11,188 nt of DNA from JALYIM01 sp040003205 (GCA_040003205.1 JBDUDA010000086.1:1-11188); one strand, 5' to 3'; positions 1 through 7,297 are shown, counted from the first letter of the stretch. Notes: generated by a model from the sequence alone, not told the origin. Numbers and translations are program-made.

Positions 1-224
1 CGCGGCGATCTTTACCTCGCGACAAATTGTCCTGTGCTGTGGGCTTCCAGCCCGTGCCCGAGCATATGGGACAAACCTCAACCGGAGTTTTTATTAATTG
101 CATGCCTGTTCATCCTTGACTGTGCATCGCGAGATGGTATTTGCGCAAGTAGAAAACAGTCACCGCCTGTGCAGATGCTGTGGACAGGCCGCAAGACTTG
201 TGGAGTGCAGAGGAAAACCGATGC
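1..224. other. Non-coding stretch downstream of the methyltransferase gene
   Basis: No supported gene lies here. Short plus-strand open frames starting at 34 and 98 run into the antisense of the methyltransferase gene, have no recognisable motif and give low-complexity Cys/Arg-rich peptides typical of chance translation. The stretch lies downstream of the minus-strand gene ending at 225. It contains one compact hairpin (annotated separately) and otherwise nothing I can name. Confidence 0.6.
38..56. repeat. Short hairpin (inverted repeat GGGCT-TCC-AGCCC)
   Basis: A perfect 5-bp inverted repeat, GGGCT at 41-45 and AGCCC at 49-53, closes a 3-base TCC loop. Three G-T wobble pairs could extend the stem to 38-56. 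No T-run follows closely on either strand, so it is not a canonical intrinsic terminator. It could be a weak transcription end for the methyltransferase gene on the minus strand or a REP-like palindrome. One copy in this window cannot decide between these. Confidence 0.3.
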
Positions 225-950
225 TCATGCGGAAACCGAAGGCTTGCGGTGCTTGCGCATCGCTAGCCCGGCGAGCCAACTCAGCAGAGGAGAAGCGACC
301 AGTCCCGCGTAAAACCAGAGGATGTTCAGAGACAGGGCTAGTCCAACGACTCCGAGAGTAAACGACCAGAAGAAGGCTTCAGCGGCGAATCCACTGATCC
401 AATCCGGCGTGCCTCCGCTGGCAGGAATTCGCGCGGTTATAGCAGGGCATAAACGGGGCACGGCACGCATGAAAGCGCGGTAGGCATCGCCTTGTTCGGA
501 TGCGAGCGCGACTTCTTCGCGTGCGATCAGGCGGTAAGAAAACAGCGTGATGCCGATGATCATGAGGAGCCATCCCGCGACGGGGGCGACCATCCCCATC
601 GCAAAAGCCATCAATACGTTTCCTAAGTAGAGTGGATTGCGGACGTGGCGGTAGGGACCATCGGCGTGCAGGGCTTCGCTATGAACGTCACGATCATGCA
701 CGACGTCACGGCCGAGGTAGGAAGATCCCCAGGTTCGCAGAAGCGCGGCTGCGATCATAATTAGAGCGGCAATGCTGAAGACGATGTGGAGAGAGTTCGT
801 CTCTGAAAGTTGCATAGCCGGCATGAGCCGGCCTGCAATACGGCCGCCTGCGGGCACGTGATCGAAGGCAAGCAAGGAAAAAGATGTGCCGGAGATCATG
901 CCGAAGAGCCACCAGCGGTTTCGGAATTCGAACTCAGTAGCTTGCATCAT
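225..950 (-). CDS. Isoprenylcysteine carboxyl methyltransferase / phospholipid methyltransferase family membrane protein
   Basis: The 241-residue product is an integral membrane protein. Its motif GPYRHVRNPLYLG (residues 98-110), followed by a long hydrophobic stretch (about 107-138), the pair E145-E146 and VPR at 164-166, is the signature of the ICMT/PEMT fold, in which SAM binds near the RHxxNPxY loop and the C-terminal Glu/Arg segment. Hydrophobic segments are also seen at about 13-29, 54-73 and 190-230; the last forms an extra C-terminal membrane region beyond the methyltransferase core. By family knowledge it should methylate a lipid or a small lipophilic acceptor at the inner membrane; the acceptor is unknown. 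Two ATG codons lie in tandem at the start (950 and 947), with no clear Shine-Dalgarno upstream. It is divergent from the ferrochelatase gene; nothing links the two functionally. The family call is firm, the substrate is not. Confidence 0.85.
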   Translation of the reverse strand: MMQATEFEFRNRWWLFGMISGTSFSLLAFDHVPAGGRIAGRLMPAMQLSETNSLHIVFSIAALIMIAAALLRTWGSSYLGRDVVHDRDVHSEALHADGPYRHVRNPLYLGNVLMAFAMGMVAPVAGWLLMIIGITLFSYRLIAREEVALASEQGDAYRAFMRAVPRLCPAITARIPASGGTPDWISGFAAEAFFWSFTLGVVGLALSLNILWFYAGLVASPLLSWLAGLAMRKHRKPSVSA

Positions 951-1082
951 GAAGCGAGAATCTCATGTGAGAAGTTTGGGAGCATGGCCTTGCATGATAC
1001 GCGATTGAAATCGAGCGGCGTAGAAGTCCCTGCGCCAGGATGACACGCGGATGGTATTTCGTGGATAAAATAGCTACAGCTT
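951..1082. promoter_or_regulatory. Divergent intergenic region with possible promoters for both flanking genes
   Basis: This 132-bp gap separates two divergently read genes and must supply promoters for both. Towards the ferrochelatase, TAAAAT at 1066-1071 resembles a -10 hexamer and ATGACA at 1040-1045 a -35, but the 20-bp spacing is long. If that -10 is used, transcription would start only a few bases before the ATG at 1083, and no Shine-Dalgarno is visible. Towards the methyltransferase, TATCAT (minus strand, 994-999) is a -10-like hexamer without a convincing -35. A 12-bp palindrome CGATT-GA-AATCG at 1002-1013 lies between the two candidate promoters and could be an operator, or chance. 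All of these are pattern-level guesses. Confidence 0.3.
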
Positions 1083-2120
1083 ATGAAATATGAAGCGATA
1101 TTGATTACTTCGTTTGGCGGTCCGGAGCGGCGCGAGGATGTAATGCCGTTTTTGGAGAATGTTTTGCGGGGAAAGAATGTGCCTCGTGAACGCATGCTGG
1201 AAGTAGCTGAACACTATTACCATTTCGGAGGTAAAAGTCCGATCAACGAACAGAATCGGCAGCTGGTTGCGGCGCTGAAAGATGAGCTGACGGCTAACGG
1301 TCCTCATCTGCCGATTTATTGGGGAAATCGTAACTGGCATCCCATGCTCGCGGACACGCTGCGGCAGATGAAATTAGATGGAATCCGCCATGCACTGGCT
1401 TTTGTGACTTCGGCGTACAGCTCGTACTCAAGCTGCCGGCAATATCGCGAAGACATAGCACGCGCGCAAGAGGCGGTTGGGGAGGGCGCTGCCCGCGTGG
1501 ATAAGATTCGCGCCTTTTATAATCATCCCGGATTTATTGAGGCGCTGGTAGATCGCGTGCAACACTCACTGGCGAAGATTCCGCCTGGGCGGCGGGAAGC
1601 GGCACAGCTAATTTTTACTGCGCACAGCATCCCTGTTGCGATGGCGGAAACCAGCGATTACGAAAAGCAACTGATGGAGACCGCGAGGCTGGTCGGCGGA
1701 GAGCTGGGTCGCAGTGAGAAAGAGTGGCGGCTGGTTTACCAGAGCCGCAGCGGGCCTCCGTCGCAACCGTGGCTGGAGCCCGATATTTTGGACTACTTGC
1801 GCCAGTGCAAGTCGGCGGGTGGCTCTTCGGATGTAGTGATCGCTCCCATAGGTTTTGTGTCCGATCACATGGAGGTTCTTTTTGATCTTGATGAGCAGGC
1901 GCGGGAACTCTGCGCTGGACTTGGCTTACGCATGGTGCGAGCGGGGACGGTGGGAACGCACCCCAGATTTATAAGCATGGTTCGGGAACTCATTGTCGAG
2001 AGGATGGACAATAATCAGGAACGTCTGGCACTGGGACCGCTCGGGCCGCGAGCGGATGTTTGTGCGGCGGATTGTTGTCCCGCGATGAAGCGTCCGGAAG
2101 TGGGTTCTGGTGCGCGTTGA
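1083..2120 (+). CDS. hemH: Ferrochelatase, probably coproporphyrin-type, with candidate [2Fe-2S] cysteines
   Basis: This 345-residue cytosolic enzyme inserts Fe2+ into a porphyrin late in haem synthesis. The catalytic His181 lies in FTAHSIP and the conserved Glu264 in GFVSDHMEVLFDLDE, both in the expected order; YQSRSG (219-224) and PWLEPD (229-234) are also family signatures. The N-terminal pattern FGGPE, EDVMPFLENV, HFGGKSPINEQNR and the SAYSSYSSCRQYREDIARA block (from residue 110) look like actinobacterial coproporphyrin ferrochelatases (CpfC/HemH) rather than proteobacterial HemH. Cys118 in that block and Cys327, Cys331 and Cys332 near the C-terminus are placed as the four [2Fe-2S] ligands known from Mycobacterium ferrochelatase, although the C-x3-C-C spacing differs from the mycobacterial one as I recall it. 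The ATG at 1083 gives the expected N-terminus but has no visible Shine-Dalgarno. Family certain; porphyrin preference and cluster are inferences. Confidence 0.95.
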   Translation: MKYEAILITSFGGPERREDVMPFLENVLRGKNVPRERMLEVAEHYYHFGGKSPINEQNRQLVAALKDELTANGPHLPIYWGNRNWHPMLADTLRQMKLDGIRHALAFVTSAYSSYSSCRQYREDIARAQEAVGEGAARVDKIRAFYNHPGFIEALVDRVQHSLAKIPPGRREAAQLIFTAHSIPVAMAETSDYEKQLMETARLVGGELGRSEKEWRLVYQSRSGPPSQPWLEPDILDYLRQCKSAGGSSDVVIAPIGFVSDHMEVLFDLDEQARELCAGLGLRMVRAGTVGTHPRFISMVRELIVERMDNNQERLALGPLGPRADVCAADCCPAMKRPEVGSGAR

Positions 2121-2250
2121 AATTGGCTTGTGGAAGCGTGGAGTTGTGTAACCTCCGGCAGCAATGGAATGATTTATAAGTGATTGCGCGAACGGCACGG
2201 CACTCAAGTAAAATTTTCTGTCTTTAGGAAATAATTCCCAGAGGATTTCT
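2121..2250 (+). promoter_or_regulatory. Intergenic region with a probable promoter element and ribosome-binding site for the M3 peptidase
   Basis: The 130-bp gap suggests the peptidase gene has its own promoter. TAAAAT at 2209-2214 matches a -10 hexamer in five of six bases; the upstream TTGCGC at 2184-2189 is a poor -35 with a 19-bp spacer. AGAGGA at 2240-2245 is a good Shine-Dalgarno with 5 bases to the ATG at 2251, and it favours that start over the in-frame ATG at 2263. A bulged GGAGTT/AACCTCC hairpin shortly after the ferrochelatase stop has no T-run and is not a convincing terminator. Confidence 0.4.
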
Positions 2251-4158
2251 ATGCAAATTGAAATGGTGCGTAATTTTCTGAACCTCGCAAGTTTTGCCCT
2301 GCTGCTGGCGGCATTTAGCGGCGTGGCTTCCAGCCAGGAACGCGACCGAAATAAGATTGCGGACCAATTTAAATGGGACCTGCGCGCACTATATCCGTCG
2401 GACCAGGCATGGCGTACTGCCAAAGATGCGTTCGTCGCCGAGCTTCCGAGAGTGCGGCAATTCCACGGAAGCCTTGCATCATCCCCGCAACACCTGGCCG
2501 ACGCGCTAGAGCTGACATCCCGGTTGGATAAGGACCTGACTCGGCTGGGCGTTTATGCGAATTTGATCTCGGATGAGGACACGCGCATTGCAGGCTATCA
2601 GGCCATGAAGCAGGAGACCCTGCAATTAGGGTCCACGTTCGGTGCAGAGACCGCATTTATCGAGCCGGAGATTCTTAGCATTGACGAGGGAACGATCAGG
2701 CTTTTCCTGGATAAAGAGCCGAGGCTGAAAATTTACCGGCAATACCTCGAAGACATTCAGCGGCGGCGCGCTCACACTGGCAGCGATGCGGAAGAGAAAC
2801 TTCTCGCCGGTGCGGGCGTGATGGCCAATGCCCCCGGCAGCATCTACGGCGTGTTTTCGGACGCCGATTTTCCTTATCCCACCATCGTTCTAAGCGATGG
2901 CAAATCGGTCAAGCTCGACAAGGCCGCTTTCGCGTTGTATCGTGCCAGTCCCTTGCGCGAAGATCGCAACAAAGTTATGGAATCCTTTTTTGGCTCACTG
3001 GGCGCCTACAGCGGCACCTACGGATCCATGATGAATGCCAAAATGCAGGGCTCTACTTTCTATTCCAAATCGCACAAATATCCGAGCGCGTTGGCGGCTT
3101 CGCTGGATAACGCGAACATCCCCACCTCGGTTTACATGCGGTTGATTGAGGGAGTGAATCGTAACTTACCCACTTTCCATCGTTATCTCAAGCTGCGTAA
3201 ACGAATGATGGGGCTTCCGGATTTACATTATTACGATTTGTATGCGCCGCTGGTGGCGTCGGTGGATCTGAAATATTCAGTCGAGGAAGCGGAACACAAT
3301 ATTCTTTCAGCGCTACAGCCGCTCGGCCCTGAATATGCCGCCGGGGCAAAGCGGGCTTTCGCCGAGCGCTGGATTGACCTTTATCCCAGCGAAGGCAAAA
3401 CTTCGGGCGCCTATTCCTCTGGGGACGCTTACGACGTGCATCCTTACATGCTGCTGAATTACAACGGAAAATATAACGACATGAGTACCCTGGCGCATGA
3501 GCTAGGACACACGATGCACAGCTACTTCTCAAACAAAACCCAGCCCTATCCGCTGGCGTCTTATCCGATTTTTGTGGCGGAGGTAGCGTCCACTTTTAAC
3601 GAGGTGCTGTTGATAGATTTCATGCAGAACACTATAAAAGATGATCAGACAAAGTTATCGCTTCTGGGCAATTATCTGGAAAACATAAAAGGCACGGTTT
3701 TTCGGCAGACACAGTTCGCGGAATTCGAGCTGCGCGCCCACGACAAAGCGGACAAAGGAGAGCCCCTTACAGGCGAAGCGTTAACCAAGCTGTATGCGGA
3801 AATCGTAAAAAAATATTACGGACATGATCAGGGGATTTGCGTGGTAGATGACTATGTGGCAAATGAGTGGTCATTCATTCCCCACTTTTACAATGATTAC
3901 TACGTCTTTCAGTATGCCACTTCATTCACGGCGTCATCGGCGCTTGCGGAGAAGGTGCTAAGTGGGGATCCGGGAGCGACGAAACGCTATTTGACTTTCA
4001 TTTCCAGTGGAAAATCGAAATATCCTATCGACCTACTAAAAGAAGCAGGAGTCGATATGACGACCGACGAACCGTTGGAATTGACGGTCCACAAAATGAA
4101 TCAGGTCATGGACGAGATGGAGAAACTTCTCGATCACCAGCCCAAGCCGCACAAGTAA
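2251..4158 (+). CDS. pepF: Exported oligoendopeptidase F-like M3 family zinc metallopeptidase
   Basis: This 635-residue peptidase should cleave short peptides at internal bonds. The zinc site HELGH is at residues 416-420 (His416 and His420 as ligands, Glu417 as catalytic base), and the third ligand Glu444 sits in FVAEVASTFNE, exactly the M3/PepF arrangement. The length fits PepF enzymes (about 600 residues) plus a leader: MQIEMVRNFLNLASFALLLA continues into a hydrophobic stretch ending at about Ala26-Ser27-Ser28, a plausible Sec signal peptide cleaved before Gln29. The N-terminal region (about 35-210) matches the helical PepF N-domain and about 215-620 the M3 catalytic domain. Most characterised PepF proteins are cytosolic, so this one is probably periplasmic and would serve peptide scavenging. 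A good Shine-Dalgarno precedes the start. It is convergent with the downstream operon and unlinked to the ferrochelatase in function. Confidence 0.93.
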   Translation: MQIEMVRNFLNLASFALLLAAFSGVASSQERDRNKIADQFKWDLRALYPSDQAWRTAKDAFVAELPRVRQFHGSLASSPQHLADALELTSRLDKDLTRLGVYANLISDEDTRIAGYQAMKQETLQLGSTFGAETAFIEPEILSIDEGTIRLFLDKEPRLKIYRQYLEDIQRRRAHTGSDAEEKLLAGAGVMANAPGSIYGVFSDADFPYPTIVLSDGKSVKLDKAAFALYRASPLREDRNKVMESFFGSLGAYSGTYGSMMNAKMQGSTFYSKSHKYPSALAASLDNANIPTSVYMRLIEGVNRNLPTFHRYLKLRKRMMGLPDLHYYDLYAPLVASVDLKYSVEEAEHNILSALQPLGPEYAAGAKRAFAERWIDLYPSEGKTSGAYSSGDAYDVHPYMLLNYNGKYNDMSTLAHELGHTMHSYFSNKTQPYPLASYPIFVAEVASTFNEVLLIDFMQNTIKDDQTKLSLLGNYLENIKGTVFRQTQFAEFELRAHDKADKGEPLTGEALTKLYAEIVKKYYGHDQGICVVDDYVANEWSFIPHFYNDYYVFQYATSFTASSALAEKVLSGDPGATKRYLTFISSGKSKYPIDLLKEAGVDMTTDEPLELTVHKMNQVMDEMEKLLDHQPKPHK

Positions 4159-4220
4159 ATTTGGAAATGGTTAAGTCGCGCAAGCGAAGCTCAAGATTTC
4201 GAAGCAGGCTGATTCTTCCC
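4159..4220. other. Short convergent intergenic gap without a clear terminator
   Basis: These 62 bp separate the stop codons of two convergent units. The only tight hairpin is TCGC-GCAA-GCGA at 4176-4187, a 4-bp stem with a GNRA-type loop but no adjacent T-run on either strand. Termination here is expected from the layout, but no intrinsic terminator can be demonstrated. Confidence 0.4.
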
Positions 4221-4697
4221 TTATTTTGAGCGGAGGTAGGTGTCGTCTTTGTTAATCCAATCCGCGCGCGGAGGATTGAAGACGTCAAGATCGACGGTGT
4301 CAATTATCGCTTCGGCTTTGTGTGGCATGTTGGGTGGAATGGTCAAAACTTCTCCCGCTTTGACAACGATTACTTTTCCGTCGATCCAGAATCGCAAAGC
4401 GCCTTCGAGGATGTATGTGACCTGCTCATTCACGTGGCTATGTTGCGGAACAATCGCGCCCTTCTTCATCAGGACGCGAGCCACCATGATGTCGCGACCG
4501 ACCACGAATTGCCTTCCGATGAGCGGATTCAGCTCTTCGATTTCGACAGTATTCCAGGGAATGTGCTTTAGCTCGGCTTTGGCGCGACGCGACGGAACTC
4601 CGCGCTGGCGAAAAATGACATTCTTGTTCGATGAAATTGCACTCTTTTTCATCGAGGTCTTTTTGCCGACGATGTTTTTCGATACTGGCTTGGCCAT
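4221..4697 (-). CDS. Small cupin-domain protein, last gene of the five-gene unit
   Basis: The 158-residue product has a lysine-rich N-terminal tail (about 1-30) and one conserved cupin barrel (about 65-145). Motif 1 is GAIVPQHSHVNEQVTYILEG (80-99), giving His86, His88 and Glu91 or Gln92 as probable metal ligands; motif 2, GEVLTIPPNMPH, adds His126. All ligand positions are intact, so a metal-binding enzyme (isomerase, dioxygenase or similar) or a small-molecule-binding protein is likely, without a predictable substrate. No signal peptide is seen, so it should be cytosolic. The start overlaps the amidohydrolase reading frame by 49 bp and has a strong Shine-Dalgarno. An alternative start at Met16 (4652) would form a classic ATGA 4-base overlap with the amidohydrolase stop and give 143 residues that keep the whole barrel. 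Both starts imply coupled expression. Confidence 0.88.
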   Translation of the reverse strand: MAKPVSKNIVGKKTSMKKSAISSNKNVIFRQRGVPSRRAKAELKHIPWNTVEIEELNPLIGRQFVVGRDIMVARVLMKKGAIVPQHSHVNEQVTYILEGALRFWIDGKVIVVKAGEVLTIPPNMPHKAEAIIDTVDLDVFNPPRADWINKDDTYLRSK

Positions 4698-6034
4698 TTA
4701 GTTTCCTTCCGCTGGTAAATACTAAGCCCGGTATCGTGCATGTAGGCTTTCGCCATATCGAGCGCCGTGCTCTCGCTGACTTCGCCCATAGATACCATTT
4801 CTGCAAGGGCGGCAGCCAGGGCCTGGCGGGCGGACTGAATACCCAGCCAATAGCTTTCCTCCGCTCCTAAAATATTGTTGTAAGGAAAGCAGTCGGTACC
4901 GAAGGTAATTTTATCGGGAAAGGTTTCCAGCCACTGTTTAAGAGAGTGTTTGAATTCGGACGGATACATAACCAATTCCTGATAAGAGCTTTCCATGTAA
5001 ACGTTTTTCGCCGCAGCCAGCCAGATTGCCTCGCGCTCGAAGGGATAGCCGCCATGAATCATTACAAAAGTTGTGCCCGAGTAGCGTGGATCGCGCAGAA
5101 TATTTTCCAGGTTCATGATTCCGCTCTCAGACAGGCTGAAATAGTCTCCAATCCCGACGGCGGAGTGAATATGCACTGGGAGATGCAGACGTCCGCCTTC
5201 AAGAATGAGGAATCTGAACAGATAGTCCTGGAAAGTTTTATATTCTTCTGAGCTGGGAACCCCGCCGCCAACGAATTTTTTGTAAACCTCCTCAGCCTGC
5301 TGCCGCGGTGGATCGCCGAATTTCGTAGAGCGAAAGTATGCGACCTCGAACTTCATCGCGATTCCGCCCCGCTTCTGATTGTCCTCCAGCGTTCGGCTCA
5401 CAAAGCCGAGATAATCAGAAAAGTATGGGGGTAACTTAGAAATATTTTCCTGCTGCATCCAGCGATGAAGCATTTTCTCCTGTAGCGGCAGGTAAACTTC
5501 CTCATCACCATTGCGGGCACGCTGCCGGCTGTTATCGAAGGGCCACATGAACGAGTCGGCGAAGAATACCCACAGGAATCGCTTGGGATTTAGATAGTCA
5601 GCCATCATGGCACGGTTCGCGACCGATTTCTCGATGTTCAATTTATCGAGGACCATGTCGAAATAAGCTGATCCCGGATACTTTTTCTTGAGCTCAGCCT
5701 TTTTTTGCACGAGCCATTTCGAATGCTCGGGAGAAAAATCTTCATAGGGATATCCGAACAGTGCTTTGGCGGCCGCCACCAGTTCCGGATTGCTGTCCCG
5801 CTCACGAAAGGCAGAGCTGCCGGGAGGCGCAGCCATCGCGTCCACATCGGTATCCTCCGAGAAGCCTGGGTGGGCGTGATGATCGAAAGCCGGAATCTTC
5901 TCGATCTGCGGGAGCAGTCGCTGGTAGATCTGCTGCAAGTCCGGTCCCGGAAATGGACGCGCCTGCGCGAAGGAAAGCACCGGCGCGAAATACGCCATCA
6001 CGAAGCACAAAAAAAGTCGAAGCGGACGAGTCAT
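4649..6034 (-). CDS. Exported FluG-like amidohydrolase (amidohydrolase_2 family)
   Basis: The 461-residue protein belongs to the metal-dependent amidohydrolase superfamily (TIM barrel). DHHAHPG at 51-57 carries the HxH metal motif (His53, His55); later strands give His288/His290 (VHIHSAVG), His327 (VMIHGGYPFERE) and Asp381 (FGTDCFPYNN), the usual order of ligands and catalytic residues. The DHHAHP start, the HGGYPFERE block and the NVYMESS segment recall the amidohydrolase domains of FluG/nodulin-6-like and glutamine-synthetase-linked proteins, so hydrolysis of an amide such as a gamma-glutamyl compound, or decarboxylation, is possible; neither is demonstrated. The leader (residues 1-25, ending SFAQA) is a good Sec signal peptide, which places the enzyme in the periplasm. 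A GGAGA Shine-Dalgarno at 6039-6043 lies 4 bases before the ATG. It lies 65 bp after the aminotransferase and overlaps the cupin gene. Family call firm, reaction unknown. Confidence 0.88.
   Translation of the reverse strand: MTRPLRLFLCFVMAYFAPVLSFAQARPFPGPDLQQIYQRLLPQIEKIPAFDHHAHPGFSEDTDVDAMAAPPGSSAFRERDSNPELVAAAKALFGYPYEDFSPEHSKWLVQKKAELKKKYPGSAYFDMVLDKLNIEKSVANRAMMADYLNPKRFLWVFFADSFMWPFDNSRQRARNGDEEVYLPLQEKMLHRWMQQENISKLPPYFSDYLGFVSRTLEDNQKRGGIAMKFEVAYFRSTKFGDPPRQQAEEVYKKFVGGGVPSSEEYKTFQDYLFRFLILEGGRLHLPVHIHSAVGIGDYFSLSESGIMNLENILRDPRYSGTTFVMIHGGYPFEREAIWLAAAKNVYMESSYQELVMYPSEFKHSLKQWLETFPDKITFGTDCFPYNNILGAEESYWLGIQSARQALAAALAEMVSMGEVSESTALDMAKAYMHDTGLSIYQRKETKWPSQYRKTSSAKRPR
4705..4710 (-). 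promoter_or_regulatory. Ribosome-binding site deciding the cupin start
   Basis: On the minus strand GGAAGG lies 7 bases before the ATG at 4697, inside the last codons of the amidohydrolase gene. The competing ATG at 4652, which overlaps the amidohydrolase stop as ATGA, has only a poor A-rich stretch upstream. This supports the longer cupin product. Confidence 0.55.
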
Positions 6035-6038
6035 TTGT

Positions 6039-6043
6039 TCTCC
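6039..6043 (-). promoter_or_regulatory. Ribosome-binding site of the amidohydrolase gene
   Basis: GGAGA on the minus strand, 4 bases before the ATG at 6034, supports that start. It lies in the 65-bp gap (6035-6099), the widest in the five-gene unit. I saw no convincing promoter or terminator in that gap, but an internal promoter cannot be excluded. Confidence 0.55.
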
Positions 6044-6099
6044 ACGTTATTTGGTCAGTCAATGATGATTGGTTTTGTTAAAGCCTTCCGACGAACAAA

Positions 6100-7287
6100 T
6101 CAGCCTGTCACGGTTGTACCCTGCCACGCCCGCGAAACCTTTTGAATCCGTTCGACCGCCTCGTTCAAAGTCGCCGTGGAAGATGCGAACGAGAAGCGCA
6201 CGAAGTCCTGCCCCGTCGGTCCAAACGCGGCCCCCGGAATCGCAGCCACTCCCGCCTCTTCAAGCATAATCCGGCAAATGTCTTCGGCACTCATGCCGGT
6301 ATCCGTGATATTCACCCAGGCATAGAATGCTCCGTCAGGGGCAAAACAACGAAAACCGGGTACGCGGTTAAGGTCGCGTATAAATTGCTCTTTTCGTTTA
6401 GAAAATTCATTCACCATTCTTACAGTCGCTCCCGCGCGATCTCTCAGCGCTTCAATGGCAGCGTATTGCGTAAACTCGGCAACGCAGGTGTAGCTGTTGA
6501 CCGCAAGCATGTTCAGCGCTGGAACGATGTGGGCGGGAGCCACGGTGTATCCCAGCCGCCATCCTGTCATTGCGAAACTTTTGGAGAAGCCGTCGATGAT
6601 CAGGGTGCGCTCGATCATGCGCGGATAACTAAGCATCGATTTGAAAGTTTGGCCGTAAATGATGCGGGCGTAGATTTCGTCGGAGAGCACCAGCAAGTCG
6701 TGTTTCACCGACAGCTCTGCCAGTCTGCGCTGCACCGCGTCGGAATACACAGTGCCGGTTGGATTTCCGGGAGAGTTTGTGATCAGGATTTTTGTGCGCG
6801 ATGTTATCTTCGATTCGATTTCGTCGGGATCGGGCTGGAGATTGTTCTTCTCGTCCAGTCCGAAGGGAACTCCAACTGCACCGAGACCAGCGGTTATCGA
6901 GGGATAGCCAGGGAAACCTGGGTCGGGAAAAAGCACTTCGTCCTCGGGCTCAACAATAGCCATCATCGCCATAAACAGCGCGATTTTGCAGCCAGGCGCA
7001 ATTACCACGTTGTCCGCTGAAATATTGATGTTGCGCGTCCTATCGAGGTAGCTCGCGATTTCTTCCCGCAGGGCTGGAACACCCTGGATTGCACAGTACC
7101 GATCTTTCCCTTCGTCCAGCGCGCGCTTTGCGGCCTCCATGACAGAGTCGGCGGGATGGAAGTCTGGTTCGCCGAGTTCGAGGTGGATGATGGAGCGGCC
7201 CTGGCGCTCTAGATCTTTGGCTTGGGCGAAGACCGACAAAGCCCCTTCGCCGCTCATCAAAGCTATTCGGGAAGAAATGGGTCTCAT
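6100..7287 (-). CDS. PLP-dependent class I/II aminotransferase (aspartate aminotransferase-like, subgroup I-gamma style)
   Basis: This 395-residue cytosolic enzyme has the full fold-type I active site. Lys236 in FSKSFAMTGWRLGY forms the Schiff base; Asn175 in NSPGNPTG, Asp203 and Tyr206 in SDEIY, and Arg244 contact the cofactor; Tyr64 (RYCAIQG) and Arg364 (FVRFSFA) fit the phosphate/dimer contact and the substrate alpha-carboxylate Arg. Lys101 in APGCKIALF aligns by eye with the lysine that binds the distal carboxylate in Thermus aspartate aminotransferase, so a dicarboxylic amino acid is a possible substrate, though members with other specificities share this feature. The length is normal for the family. 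The start lies 10 bp beyond the stop of the preceding gene and has no clear Shine-Dalgarno, which fits translational coupling. It may supply or remove an amino group in a pathway with its neighbours; the actual substrate is unknown. Confidence 0.92.
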   Translation of the reverse strand: MRPISSRIALMSGEGALSVFAQAKDLERQGRSIIHLELGEPDFHPADSVMEAAKRALDEGKDRYCAIQGVPALREEIASYLDRTRNINISADNVVIAPGCKIALFMAMMAIVEPEDEVLFPDPGFPGYPSITAGLGAVGVPFGLDEKNNLQPDPDEIESKITSRTKILITNSPGNPTGTVYSDAVQRRLAELSVKHDLLVLSDEIYARIIYGQTFKSMLSYPRMIERTLIIDGFSKSFAMTGWRLGYTVAPAHIVPALNMLAVNSYTCVAEFTQYAAIEALRDRAGATVRMVNEFSKRKEQFIRDLNRVPGFRCFAPDGAFYAWVNITDTGMSAEDICRIMLEEAGVAAIPGAAFGPTGQDFVRFSFASSTATLNEAVERIQKVSRAWQGTTVTG

Positions 7288-7297
7288 CGGCTTAATT

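Noticed and set aside
34..361. Two overlapping plus-strand open frames at the left edge
   Set aside because: No motif, no convincing ribosome-binding site, and both run into the antisense of the methyltransferase gene.
1926..2423. A 165-codon minus-strand open frame spanning the ferrochelatase-peptidase gap
   Set aside because: It overlaps the ends of two well-supported plus-strand genes, has no domain signature and is rich in Arg and Ser as shadow frames usually are.
4176..4187. TCGC-GCAA-GCGA hairpin as a bidirectional terminator
   Set aside because: The stem is only 4 bp and no T-run follows on either strand.
6142..7020. A 292-codon plus-strand open frame
   Set aside because: It lies wholly antisense to the aminotransferase, whose active-site motifs are all intact. 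Its translation is rich in His, Arg and Cys without any domain signature, as expected for a shadow frame.
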